Shown here piece by piece: positions 36,278 to 43,266 of a stretch of 64,000 nt of DNA. The stretch is from a virus. Position 1 is the stretch's first letter, and each line of letters opens with the position of its first letter. The notes beneath the pieces were generated by a model, which saw only the letters and a list, made by a program, of their open reading frames with translations, was not told the origin of the DNA and searched no databases. The stretch lies in the IMG/VR virus record IMGVR_UViG_3300005532_000006, positions 1-64,000 of that record, one strand, 5' to 3'. A program made the position numbers and the translations under genes.

Positions 36278-36924
36278 TGGCAAAGAGCACAAAAGCGAAG
36301 GATGAGGCACCAAGCGCGATCGTCGTGATCGAACCGCCGAAGTTCCAGCGGGCCGTGATCCGGATCGTGGGCACGTCGCCCTACGTGCAGAATAAATTCA
36401 GCCAGAAGGCGCGCGAGCAGATGGAGGCGAAACAGCGCGCCGGATCGCAGGCGACAAAGGGCCGCAAACGCGAGCCCAAGGACTTCGACGCGGTCTACGA
36501 AGGGGCGCTGCACGTCAGCCGCGAGGGTTGGTACGGCATTCCGGCGCCCGCCTTCCGCAACGCGATGATCTCCGCGTGCCGGGTCGTTGGATTTCGCATG
36601 ACGCTCGCAAAGCTGAGCGTCTTCATTGAGGCCGATGGGTTCGACCGTGACGACGGTACTCCCCTGGTCAAGATCGAGGGTGCTCCAAGGCCCTTTCATA
36701 TGACTGCCCGTAACGAGACGGGTGTAGCGGACGTTCGGGTGCGGCCGATCTGGGATGACTGGTCCGCCAATGTGCGGGTACGCTGGGACGCGGATCAGTT
36801 CTCCGCGACAGACATCATGAACCTGCTGGCGCGCGCCGGCATGCAGGTCGGCGTTGGCGAAGGTCGGCCGGACAGCAGAAACAGCAACGGCCTCGGTTGG
36901 GGCCTTTGGGAGGTGGCAGGATGA
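36277..36924 (+). CDS. RAMP-like hypothetical phage protein
   Basis: 215 aa from ATG at 36277. Conserved-looking blocks: FQRAVIRIVGTSPYVQNKFS, GWYGIPAPAFRNAMISACR, TLAKLSVFIEADGFD, VRVRWDADQFSATDIMNLLA and a Gly-rich end GVGEGRPDSRNSNGLGWG. The alternation of strands with a late Gly-rich loop before a final strand is reminiscent of the RAMP/Cas7 ferredoxin-like fold, but no catalytic residue or Cas neighbour is present. It sits in the middle of an early operon and is translationally coupled to the next gene (ATGA). Confidence 0.7.
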   Translation: MAKSTKAKDEAPSAIVVIEPPKFQRAVIRIVGTSPYVQNKFSQKAREQMEAKQRAGSQATKGRKREPKDFDAVYEGALHVSREGWYGIPAPAFRNAMISACRVVGFRMTLAKLSVFIEADGFDRDDGTPLVKIEGAPRPFHMTARNETGVADVRVRPIWDDWSANVRVRWDADQFSATDIMNLLARAGMQVGVGEGRPDSRNSNGLGWGLWEVAG

Positions 36925-37388
36925 GAACCAAATCGACAGTCGCCGGGGAACTTCTGGCGCTCGCGTCGCAGATCAACACCGGCGACAAATTGCAGGCGCA
37001 ACAGGTAGTCGATTGGGCGCGCTCGCACCCGAAATCGGCGCTCTACGCTGCCCTGTGTCCGCTTGGCACCGACGGGAAGTGGGATCTTGTCAAGGCCGCC
37101 GAAGAATATTTGTTGCATCAGGCCCGGCGGCTCATTGCGGTCCACATTGTGGACGAAGCGGGAGCGCGCAAGGTCGTATCACTCAGCGTTGACCGCGTCT
37201 CTGGCGGCGGCTATCGGCGCGTCAAAGACGTGCTGATGGATGTGGAACTGACCGCCGTCATGCTCAAGGACGCGCTGGCAGAACTTCAGAGGGTGCGGCT
37301 GAAGTACGAGACGGTTCAGGCTCTCGCCGGTGTGTGGCGCGAACTGGACCGGGTCAAAGAGCAGTACCGCAACGAGGACGCTGCTTAG
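36921..37388 (+). CDS. Hypothetical protein, fourth gene of the operon
   Basis: 155 aa from ATG at 36921, overlapping the upstream stop (ATGA). N-terminal helical domain TVAGELLALASQINTGDKLQ, then VVDWARSHPKSALYAALC and a beta-rich RRLIAVHIVDEAGARKVVSL, ending in a long helix LAELQRVRLKYETVQALAG. No family recognised. The coupling to the RAMP-like protein suggests the two act together. Confidence 0.68.
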   Translation: MRTKSTVAGELLALASQINTGDKLQAQQVVDWARSHPKSALYAALCPLGTDGKWDLVKAAEEYLLHQARRLIAVHIVDEAGARKVVSLSVDRVSGGGYRRVKDVLMDVELTAVMLKDALAELQRVRLKYETVQALAGVWRELDRVKEQYRNEDAA

Positions 37389-37403
37389 GTTCAGGACAGT
37401 ATC

Positions 37404-37655
37404 ATGAGTTCGGGCACGGATGGGCTAGGCGCAGCTGGGCAAGGCCAGGCCCGGCACCGCAGGCGTGGCAAGGCACAGCGAGGGATGGCGGGGCATGGCG
37501 AGGCTGGGTTGGGCAACGCAACACACGGCAGGCATGGCGACGTGTGGCTAGGCCAGGCGAGGCATCGCGGGTCACGGCTCGGCACCGCAGGCGAGGCAAC
37601 GGAACTGGCTTGGCGAGGCAGGGCAAACCATGGCAGGGCCAAGGGGGCGGCTTTC
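37404..37655 (+). repeat. Degenerate GGC(A/G/T)-rich, purine-biased repeat tract
   Basis: About 250 bases of loosely repeated units such as GGCAAGGC, GGCGAGGC, GGCATGGC and GGCAGGGC with 8- to 20-base spacing. The plus strand is strongly G-rich and C-poor in triplets, giving translated Gly/Arg/His/Ala low-complexity frames (GQARHRRRGKAQRG) on one strand and Pro/Cys/His frames on the other, neither gene-like. It lies between the four-gene operon and the DUF4258 toxin promoter. Confidence 0.7.
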
Positions 37656-37697
37656 GGGCCGCCTCTCCGCGTTCTGTAGCATTCTATGGAACCGTAG

Positions 37698-37727
37698 TTG
37701 ACAGCCTCCGTTGGCGTATCATATTGA
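37698..37727 (+). promoter_or_regulatory. Promoter of the DUF4258 toxin-antitoxin pair
   Basis: TTGACA (37698-37703) and TATTGA (37722-37727) with an 18-base spacer, 31 bases upstream of the toxin start. The -10 lies inside a perfect palindrome. Confidence 0.65.
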
Positions 37728-37730
37728 TAC
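37716..37730. promoter_or_regulatory. Palindromic operator over the -10 box
   Basis: GTATCA-TAT-TGATAC is a perfect inverted repeat with a 3-base centre covering the -10 element. Autoregulation by the HTH antitoxin is the simplest explanation. Confidence 0.65.
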
Positions 37731-37758
37731 AGCCAGCTAGGGCTGTTGGCGCGGATGA

Positions 37759-38106
37759 ATGGCCGATCCCATACCGTTCAAACGGCCCGTCAACTGGGCC
37801 AGGCTTCGCGCCGACCAAGCCGAAGCGATCGTCCGCGAGCGCGCCAAGACCGAGGTCAACGTCATCTTCGGCGATCATGCGTTCGACCGTATCGACGACC
37901 GCTCGATCCTCGCCGAAGACGCCTACTGGATTTTGCAGACTGGGTTTGTCGAGGGGCAGCCGGAGTATGTGGGCGAAGGCGAGTGGAAGGTCATCATGGT
38001 TCGCCGCATGCCCGGATGCCGCGAGGCGGGTGTCGTCACAATCATTGTCTCAAGCAACGATGAGGTCTTCGTAAAAACCGTGGAATGGATGGATTGGCTC
38101 AGATGA
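37759..38106 (+). CDS. DUF4258 RelE-like toxin
   Basis: 115 aa from ATG at 37759. The DUF4258 core is visible: FGDHAFDRIDDRSILAEDAY, then the WKVIMVRRMPG strand and a C-terminal VFVKTVEWMDWL. DUF4258 proteins are predicted RelE-fold toxins that act on RNA. It overlaps the antitoxin start by ATGA, typical of toxin-first pairs. The operator upstream supports autoregulation. Confidence 0.82.
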   Translation: MADPIPFKRPVNWARLRADQAEAIVRERAKTEVNVIFGDHAFDRIDDRSILAEDAYWILQTGFVEGQPEYVGEGEWKVIMVRRMPGCREAGVVTIIVSSNDEVFVKTVEWMDWLR

Positions 38107-38582
38107 CCGACCAGATGACCGAACTGCACCATTACACGAACTGCGGCCTGGACTATGTCTACCTGCGCAACGGCTTTGTGGTGCGAGAGACGCGCCATGG
38201 CCGCGGGATCGCGATCCACGACGCCGCAGCGCTGCACGAGGCCATCGCGCGCGTCGTGATTACGCGACCGCAGCGTTTGCGCGGCCAGGAAGTGCGCTTT
38301 CTGCGCTCGCTGCTCAAGCTTTCGCAGGATGGACTGGCTCGCATTCTGCGCACGAGGCGTGTTTCGGTGGCGCGTTGGGAAGCGCGGCCGAACCATCCCA
38401 TACCGGGCGCCGCCGACTCGGCCCTGCGCTTGTTCTACGCGTTGAAGCTCGAGAAGCACGGTCTTGCCCAGCAGATTTGCGAAATCCTGGCCGAGCTGGA
38501 CGATTTGGAGCATTCGTTGCATGTGATGAGCGACATCAGGCTGCGCGAAACCGAGCGCGGCTGGCAGCGAGAGGCAGCCTGA
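38103..38582 (+). CDS. HTH antitoxin of the DUF4258 pair
   Basis: 159 aa from ATG at 38103. The N-terminal part has the phrase CGLDYVYLRNGFVVRE found in antitoxin-type regulators linked to DUF4258. The middle has an XRE-like HTH, GQEVRFLRSLLKLSQDGLAR with ILRTRRVSVARWEARP. The C-terminus is helical and would wrap the toxin. It presumably binds the 37716-37730 palindrome. Confidence 0.85.
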   Translation: MTDQMTELHHYTNCGLDYVYLRNGFVVRETRHGRGIAIHDAAALHEAIARVVITRPQRLRGQEVRFLRSLLKLSQDGLARILRTRRVSVARWEARPNHPIPGAADSALRLFYALKLEKHGLAQQICEILAELDDLEHSLHVMSDIRLRETERGWQREAA

Positions 38583-38601
38583 CGGCACGGGAATCTGGTC
38601 T

Positions 38602-39212
38602 TCAGCTATCGAATAACCCTTTCTCGCCGGCCAGCTTCTTGAAGGCGTGAATGAAGGCGAGGCGCCGCGCCCGCGACATCGTCATCGCAACGTCGTACGC
38701 GATCCCGTTCTTTATCAGGCAGGCAACCTCATAGAGGGCTGCCTGCCGGGTCAGTTTTTTGCGATCGCCTCGTCGCTGTCGGCATTGTCGATCTGGCTCT
38801 CAAGGTGCTCCCGCACGGCGCGGACTCCAGAGCGATCCACCATCTGGAACATGCTGCGGAGTTGGACCCCGTTTCTCGGAAAGGGCACTTTGGCGCCGTC
38901 GATCTCGGCCACTCGCGCGGCCAGGACGAGCTGGACCATCCAGGATCCATTCTCAGTACGGGCACCCGCAAGTTCCAGCAGGTCCAATTCGTCGAGATAA
39001 GACAGCTCCCGCAGCCTCAGCCGTCGCCCCTTCTCGTCAATCAGCAGCCCGTCCGGCGTGATCTTAGGCCGCGGCGTCGGCGCTTCGGGCGCTACCGGCG
39101 CAACCGCAATCGGCTCCGGTTCCGGCGTTCCGCCGATCGGCTGCTGCACGACGGCGGGCGCCTCTGCGGCGGGGCCGGCATAGGCGATGGTCGGCCCGAT
39201 GGCGTCGGACAT
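38602..39212 (-). CDS. Tail assembly chaperone, -1 frameshift fusion product
   Basis: Translation from ATG at 39212 proceeds to the slippery heptamer A-AAA-AAC (38760-38754); a -1 slip then continues as LTRQAALYEVACLIKN and ends at 38602, giving about 203 aa. The extension is all-helical and includes AMTMSRARRLAFIHAF. Such fusions are the longer of two tail chaperones that bind the tape measure protein during tail assembly, like lambda G and GT. A stem-loop (38718-38747) sits 6 bases after the slip site. Confidence 0.85.
38718..38760 (-). promoter_or_regulatory. -1 programmed frameshift signal
   Basis: Minus-strand slippery heptamer AAAAAAC in the right phase (GCA AAA AAC, then the 0-frame stop TGA). 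Six bases later is a perfect 8-bp stem, GGCAGGCA/TGCCTGCC, whose loop contains a further CCTC/GAGG pairing. Heptamer, spacing and stem match known -1 frameshift signals. Confidence 0.9.
38751..39212 (-). CDS. Tail assembly chaperone, unshifted product
   Basis: 153 aa from ATG at 39212. The N-terminal half is a Pro/Ala-rich linker (about residues 10-50). The core is LLIDEKGRRLRLRELSYLDE and WMVQLVLAARVAEIDGAKV, with a C-terminal ending DEAIAKN at the slip site. This is the standard short chaperone located between tail tube and tape measure genes. It is made when the ribosome does not shift at 38754-38760. Confidence 0.85.
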   Translation of the reverse strand: MSDAIGPTIAYAGPAAEAPAVVQQPIGGTPEPEPIAVAPVAPEAPTPRPKITPDGLLIDEKGRRLRLRELSYLDELDLLELAGARTENGSWMVQLVLAARVAEIDGAKVPFPRNGVQLRSMFQMVDRSGVRAVREHLESQIDNADSDEAIAKN

Positions 39213-39295
39213 GGTGGGTTCTCTTCTGTTGTGGAGGGGCGTTGTGCGCGGTCCTGCGCTCGGCGCAGACTGCTCGAAAGCTGGGGGAGGCGGCG

Positions 39296-39571
39296 ATGGC
39301 AGAGACACCGCAGCGCGGGTTATTCGCGCTCGGCTTCACCGTGATCGGCATGCAAGATTTCGCGGCCAAGCTGCTGCGGGCTGCGCTGAACGACGAGCCG
39401 CTTGACGAGGCCGCGCTGGCCGCGATCCAGGCGAGCTGCATCCGCGATTTGAAAGACGCGTATCCGGTTGGTCTGACGATCGAGGACGAGGCCGCAATCA
39501 TCGGGCAGGCGATCCAGAACCTCGAAGAGCACATGCGCCTCGCAATCCAGCGAGCGCGGCAACGGGACTGA
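39296..39571 (+). CDS. Small rightward hypothetical protein inside the tail region
   Basis: 91 aa on the plus strand from ATG at 39296 with GGGGGAGG upstream. RGLFALGFTVIGMQDFAAKL, LIRAALNDEPLDEAA-like helix and CIRDLKDAYPVGLTIEDEA, ending in a basic helix. It resembles small alphaproteobacterial hypotheticals and is oriented against the tail genes. No function assigned. Confidence 0.6.
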   Translation: MAETPQRGLFALGFTVIGMQDFAAKLLRAALNDEPLDEAALAAIQASCIRDLKDAYPVGLTIEDEAAIIGQAIQNLEEHMRLAIQRARQRD

Positions 39572-39654
39572 GCGCAGGCTTCCGTCCAAGCCGATCACGC
39601 TCACCTGTCGGGCATCGACAATAAGCATCGCCTGATCCACCGAACGATGATCGC

Positions 39655-40101
39655 CTACGACAGCTGCGTCCGGGTCGATGCTCGGCCCTGGACCCGCATC
39701 TTGATCATGTCGTCGGCCTTCACGTCGCCGATGTCTTCGCAGGTCAACATGAGGCCGCTGAACAGGAAAACGTGCACCGCGCCAGTGTCGGCGTCGATGA
39801 TCGTCTCGGTGATCGTGCCGGCGTTGATCGCGCCGCCCTGGTAGTAGGTCGATTCCAGGTTGGCGAAGAACGTATCGACGCCGGCGTTCTGGCGGTCGAG
39901 TTCGAAGTCGAGTTCCCAGCCGGCGATGATCGGCACGAACTTCGGCGGCCCGTTGATCGGCCGCGACACGCGATGGTCGTAGAGGCCGCGGCGCCGGAAC
40001 GACTGCGTGATGTCGAGGCTGAGGAGCCCGGCGTCGGTGACGATGTTGAACGATACGTCGCGGCCGGTATTGACCTGGTTGATGCCACCAAGCTGCGCCA
40101 T
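39655..40101 (-). CDS. Tail tube protein
   Basis: 148 aa from ATG at 40101. The N-terminal GRDVSFNIVTDAGLLSLDIT, GPPKFVPIIAGWELDFELD and a late IIDADTGAVHVFLFSGLMLT are the strand pattern of contractile-tail tube proteins. It directly follows the tail sheath gene in transcription order, the normal arrangement, but a terminator hairpin separates them. Confidence 0.8.
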   Translation of the reverse strand: MAQLGGINQVNTGRDVSFNIVTDAGLLSLDITQSFRRRGLYDHRVSRPINGPPKFVPIIAGWELDFELDRQNAGVDTFFANLESTYYQGGAINAGTITETIIDADTGAVHVFLFSGLMLTCEDIGDVKADDMIKMRVQGRASTRTQLS

Positions 40102-40118
40102 GGCGGTGTGCTCCCGTC

Positions 40119-40150
40119 AAAAGAAAAGCGGCGCCGGTTGAGGCGCCGCC
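40119..40150 (-). terminator. Terminator between sheath and tube genes
   Basis: On the minus strand GCGGCGCC/GGCGCCGC forms a perfect 8-bp stem around TCAACC and is followed by TTTTCTTTT. It would stop or attenuate leftward transcription from the sheath gene. Confidence 0.85.
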
Positions 40151-40178
40151 ACGTGTGAAGAGGGAAAAGGGGAGCGGG

Positions 40179-42083
40179 CTAGCTCCGGGCGAAGGCCGGC
40201 GGCGTCTGCGAGACGTTGACCTGGACGGTCTGGCCGCCCATCAGGTTGACGACGAACCAGCGGATGACCGCGAGATACTGGACCCGCACCGCGGCGATTT
40301 CGTAGCCGAGCGCGGCCATGTTCGGCGGCGTCGTGGTGTCGTCGATCTCCACCGACCAGGGCGGCACGCCGATGCCGTTGGCGCTGTCGGCGTTGCCGAT
40401 CATGCCCTCCTGCCACATGTCGTTGAAGAAGTCGTCCATGACGGCCTTCGCCGCCTTGCGCTGGTCCGGCGTCTGCAGCAGGCCGATGTTCTTGCCCGCC
40501 CACAGCCCGATCGAGCGGGCGATGAAGTCCGTCATCATCGCGTAGTTGTCGCCGTTGATCGCGGCGTTCGACGACGTGTTGATGCCGTTGTTGGCGGCCC
40601 AGTACTGGCCGCCCGGCGGGTTGTTGCAGATGAGGTCGAGCCGGTAGGAGTAGAGCGCGTCCTTGTCGGCGTCCGACCAGACGCCGCCGGTCAGCGTCTT
40701 CTGCGACCCGATGATGCCGTTGATGATCTTGTTCAGGGTCGAGTTCTGTGGCGCCTGCTGAGCCCGCATCGCGGCCATGAACGTAGCCGGGGCCAGGACC
40801 CGCTCCGTCTGGTTCGTCGTGTCGTACCAGTAGAGCCAGTCGCCGAAAGTGACGCGCAGCGCATAGTTGTCGACGCCGGCCGTCGCCAGTTCGGTGGCGG
40901 CGTTGGTCAAGGTATCGGCGCTCGGGGTCGAAGTCTCGACGAGGATGCCCTCGGACTGGCCGAACGCGGCGAAATTGGTCCAGTAGGTCGAGACCGAGGC
41001 GTCCACCGGGCAGGCGATGCCGACGCCCTGCGCGCGCAGCGCGTAGAGCCCCTTGCGCGGCACCACATCGACGCCGAGGAGCGTCGCGTCGGTGATGCCG
41101 GACCAGCCGTCGGTGCCGCCCGTCATCGGGACGGTCGTGGCGGCGTTCGGGGCGGCGGCGGCGCCCGTTCCGGCGGAGGCGACGCACAATTGCGACGGGC
41201 CGCGCAGCGCCGAGTTGCCGTTGTTGACGGCATTGGCGATGTTCGCCCACAGAAGGTTGCCGGTGCCGGTGAGGTTGTCGAACTTCTCGGCGACGAAGCC
41301 GGGCCGCGCCAGGACCAGCGCGGTCGAGCCGGCGAGGGTGCCCGGCTGCAATGAGGCGAGCAGGCCGTTGCCGACGGTGCCGGTGTAGAGCGCCGTCAGG
41401 GTGAGCTTCACGGTCGCCGCGGTCGAGGTGCCGGCGGTGAAGGTCGTCGTCGGGCTGGAGCCGCCGACCGAGGGCGTGATCGAGGTCCATCCCGTGCCCG
41501 GAGCGGTGCCGCCGGGGCAGTAGACCGAGATGACCGCGCCGGCGACCGAGAAGGCGAAACCCGCGGCTTGCAGCTGCGTATTGGCGCTGAGCAGCGCCGC
41601 CAGCGAGGCGGCCACCGCCGAGGCCGTAGGCGGACCCGCGGGGACGGTGTAGCTGACGACGATCGGCGAACCGGCGGTCGGAGTGAAGGTCAGGGTCGGG
41701 ATGTCGCCGGCCTTGACGGTGCCGGCGATCGTCTCGGTCGCGAAGGTCTCGCTCGTCGAGTACGTGCCGGTCGCCGCCGTGTCGGTGCCGTCGCTGACGC
41801 GCACGTTCTTGAAGCTCGACACGTAGTTCTCGACCGCGACCGCGACCGCGCTGGAGAGGTCGAACTTGCGGTTGGTGACCGGTCCGAACGTGGCGACCTG
41901 CTCGTCGTTGCCGCCCACCACCATCGGGATGTTGACCGGACCCCATGAGGCGGCGCCGATGTAGCCGAGGATGTTGACCGGAACCCCGGTGACCGGCGGC
42001 GTCGGGGTTTGAATCTGAACCACCGCCTTCGGTGCGCCGAGCGCGAGGACGTTGGTGGTGCCGGCTTGCACGATCTGCGTCAT
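40179..42083 (-). CDS. Tail sheath protein
   Basis: 634 aa from ATG at 42083. The N-terminal domain has VPVNILGYIGAASWGPVN and a following FGPVTNRKFD; later come QRKAAKAVMDDFFNDMWQEG, GYEIAAVRVQYLAVIRWFV and the C-terminal QVNVSQTPPAFARS, all typical of contractile sheath proteins. Length is normal for large sheaths with inserted surface domains (about residues 120-330 are Thr/Ala/Gly-rich). It proves a myovirus-type tail. Terminators lie on both sides of this gene. Confidence 0.95.
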   Translation of the reverse strand: MTQIVQAGTTNVLALGAPKAVVQIQTPTPPVTGVPVNILGYIGAASWGPVNIPMVVGGNDEQVATFGPVTNRKFDLSSAVAVAVENYVSSFKNVRVSDGTDTAATGTYSTSETFATETIAGTVKAGDIPTLTFTPTAGSPIVVSYTVPAGPPTASAVAASLAALLSANTQLQAAGFAFSVAGAVISVYCPGGTAPGTGWTSITPSVGGSSPTTTFTAGTSTAATVKLTLTALYTGTVGNGLLASLQPGTLAGSTALVLARPGFVAEKFDNLTGTGNLLWANIANAVNNGNSALRGPSQLCVASAGTGAAAAPNAATTVPMTGGTDGWSGITDATLLGVDVVPRKGLYALRAQGVGIACPVDASVSTYWTNFAAFGQSEGILVETSTPSADTLTNAATELATAGVDNYALRVTFGDWLYWYDTTNQTERVLAPATFMAAMRAQQAPQNSTLNKIINGIIGSQKTLTGGVWSDADKDALYSYRLDLICNNPPGGQYWAANNGINTSSNAAINGDNYAMMTDFIARSIGLWAGKNIGLLQTPDQRKAAKAVMDDFFNDMWQEGMIGNADSANGIGVPPWSVEIDDTTTPPNMAALGYEIAAVRVQYLAVIRWFVVNLMGGQTVQVNVSQTPPAFARS

Positions 42084-42157
42084 CGGGCGAGTTCCTTCAA
42101 AGGGACGGCGGCGCTATCCAGCGGCGCGCGGCGCTTGCCCAAGGCGCTTTCCGGGCA

Positions 42158-42180
42158 ACAAAAAGCCCCCTCGCGGGGGC
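42158..42180 (-). terminator. Terminator upstream of the sheath gene
   Basis: On the minus strand GCCCCC-GCGA-GGGGGC is a perfect tetraloop hairpin followed by TTTTT. It closes the leftward transcript from the gene at 42208. Confidence 0.9.
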
Positions 42181-42207
42181 GCGGTTCACGTGGTGGAGGG
42201 TGCGGTT

Positions 42208-42546
42208 CTACGCCGGTTCGGCGGCTCCCTCAGGAGCGCTATCGCGGCGGCGAGATGGTGCCGCCGGCGTCGCATGGGGCGCAGCAGCGATGGCGCGCGC
42301 GAGCCGCACAGGGTGGCCCTCCGGCAGCGCCGCGAGCGCGGGATGGCCGTCTGACAGATGCGGCAGTACCGCATCGTGGTCGTCGGGCAACTGCATGTTG
42401 TGGCCGTGCGCCGCGTGCTCGCTGTCGCGGATGTCGGCGAGCCGCTCCGGGTGCGCGACGATGTCGCCCTTCTTGTACTCGACAAGCTCCCCGGTGATGG
42501 GGCACTTGCGCGAGAACGGCACGCGCACGATGAACGAATTCGTCAT
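42208..42546 (-). CDS. Hypothetical structural-region protein
   Basis: 112 aa from ATG at 42546 with AGGAG upstream. The N-terminal half is a small beta fold with a possible RKCPITGELVEYKKGDIVAH metal or knuckle motif; the C-terminal half is His/Ala/Pro-rich (EHAAHGHNMQLPDDHDAVLP). It lies just before a terminator. Function unknown. Confidence 0.62.
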   Translation of the reverse strand: MTNSFIVRVPFSRKCPITGELVEYKKGDIVAHPERLADIRDSEHAAHGHNMQLPDDHDAVLPHLSDGHPALAALPEGHPVRLARAIAAAPHATPAAPSRRRDSAPEGAAEPA

Positions 42547-42563
42547 GGAGAGCTTCTCCTCAG

Positions 42564-42899
42564 TTACGCCGCCACCCGGCAAGGGATGTGCGAGTAGGCC
42601 GACAGGACGCGGGGCGGTGTGTCGGTGGTCGTGACCGTCACCCGGAACAGGTAGATCACCCCGTCAAGGCAGTTGCCGACATCCTGGCTGACCGTCGTGA
42701 TGCCGTTGGCTGTGGCGTGGTTCGCGCTGCCGATCAGACGCGAGGCCGGCGCGTTGTCGGTCGCGGTGCCGAACGGCGTGGCCAGAAGCTCGACATCGAC
42801 CGAGGCGATCGTCGAGACGCCGAGCATTGCGGTTACGTCGAAGGTGAAGGTATCGACGTCGCCCGGCTCGATCGGAGAGAAGTCGTTGCCGACAAACAT
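42564..42899 (-). CDS. Phage structural-region protein, beta-sandwich-like
   Basis: 111 aa from ATG at 42899. FSPIEPGDVDTFTFDVTAML, STIASVDVELLATPFGTATD and IYLFRVTVTTTDTPPRVLSA give a seven-stranded Ig-like pattern seen in small phage decoration or structural proteins. Located 17 bases upstream of the next gene. It may decorate the head or tail. Confidence 0.68.
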   Translation of the reverse strand: MFVGNDFSPIEPGDVDTFTFDVTAMLGVSTIASVDVELLATPFGTATDNAPASRLIGSANHATANGITTVSQDVGNCLDGVIYLFRVTVTTTDTPPRVLSAYSHIPCRVAA

Positions 42900-42913
42900 G
42901 CGCGGCCCCTCCT

Positions 42914-43150
42914 CTACTGCGCGAGCAGTCCGCCGATAGCGCCGCCGACGGCGAGGCCGCCGGTCACGATGTTGCCGCTGAACAGCCCGGAACCGCTGAT
43001 CACGGTCGTCCCTTGCGGCTGCGCCACCTGGCAGAACGACAGGCCGCCGTCGTGGCACTTCGCCATGACCTCTCCGGTAACCGGGTCTTTGACGGTGTAG
43101 GTGCAGCCGGCGAGGGCGAGGAAGCCCGCGAGAGCAAGAGCGTGTTGCAA
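42914..43150 (-). CDS. Small lipoprotein
   Basis: 78 aa. TTG start at 43150 supported by GGGAGG 4 bases upstream. The lipobox is clear (LALAGFLALAGC); the mature part contains TYTVKDPVTGEVMAKC and a Gly-rich hydrophobic C-terminus, GLAVGGAIGGLLAQ. Small phage lipoproteins can block superinfection or act as outer spanins. It is unusual to find one among structural genes. Confidence 0.7.
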   Translation of the reverse strand: MQHALALAGFLALAGCTYTVKDPVTGEVMAKCHDGGLSFCQVAQPQGTTVISGSGLFSGNIVTGGLAVGGAIGGLLAQ

Positions 43151-43161
43151 GTTGCCTCCCG

Positions 43162-43266
43162 CTACCGCGGCGCACCCAGCAGCCAGAACAGGATCAGCCC
43201 TTCGACGACGGCGCTGAAGACGCCCGCGGCAAAGCCGGCCATCACGCCGTCGATGAACTTGCGCAT
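43162..43266 (-). CDS. 34-residue membrane peptide
   Basis: ATG at 43266, overlapping the 3' end of the 609-aa gene by 25 bases. The peptide has one hydrophobic span, GVFSAVVEGLILFWLLGAP. It ends 11 bases upstream of the lipoprotein start. The overlap and neighbouring lipoprotein suggest a real, coupled micro-gene, possibly a pair with the lipoprotein. Confidence 0.5.
   Translation of the reverse strand: MRKFIDGVMAGFAAGVFSAVVEGLILFWLLGAPR

Larger units (their letters stand above)
37389..37758. other. Intergenic region between operon and toxin-antitoxin pair
   Basis: 370 bases without a credible gene. It holds the GGC-type repeat (37404-37655) and the promoter/operator of the toxin-antitoxin pair (37698-37730). 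No terminator is evident. Confidence 0.7.

Noticed and set aside
36277-36924. A CRISPR-Cas effector
   Set aside because: The RAMP-like pattern is isolated; no repeat-spacer array, Cas6-like or Cas1/2-like gene is present in the window.
37404-37679. A 91-codon frame across the GGC repeat
   Set aside because: The amino acid composition follows directly from the DNA repeat; both strands are open, so coding is not supported.
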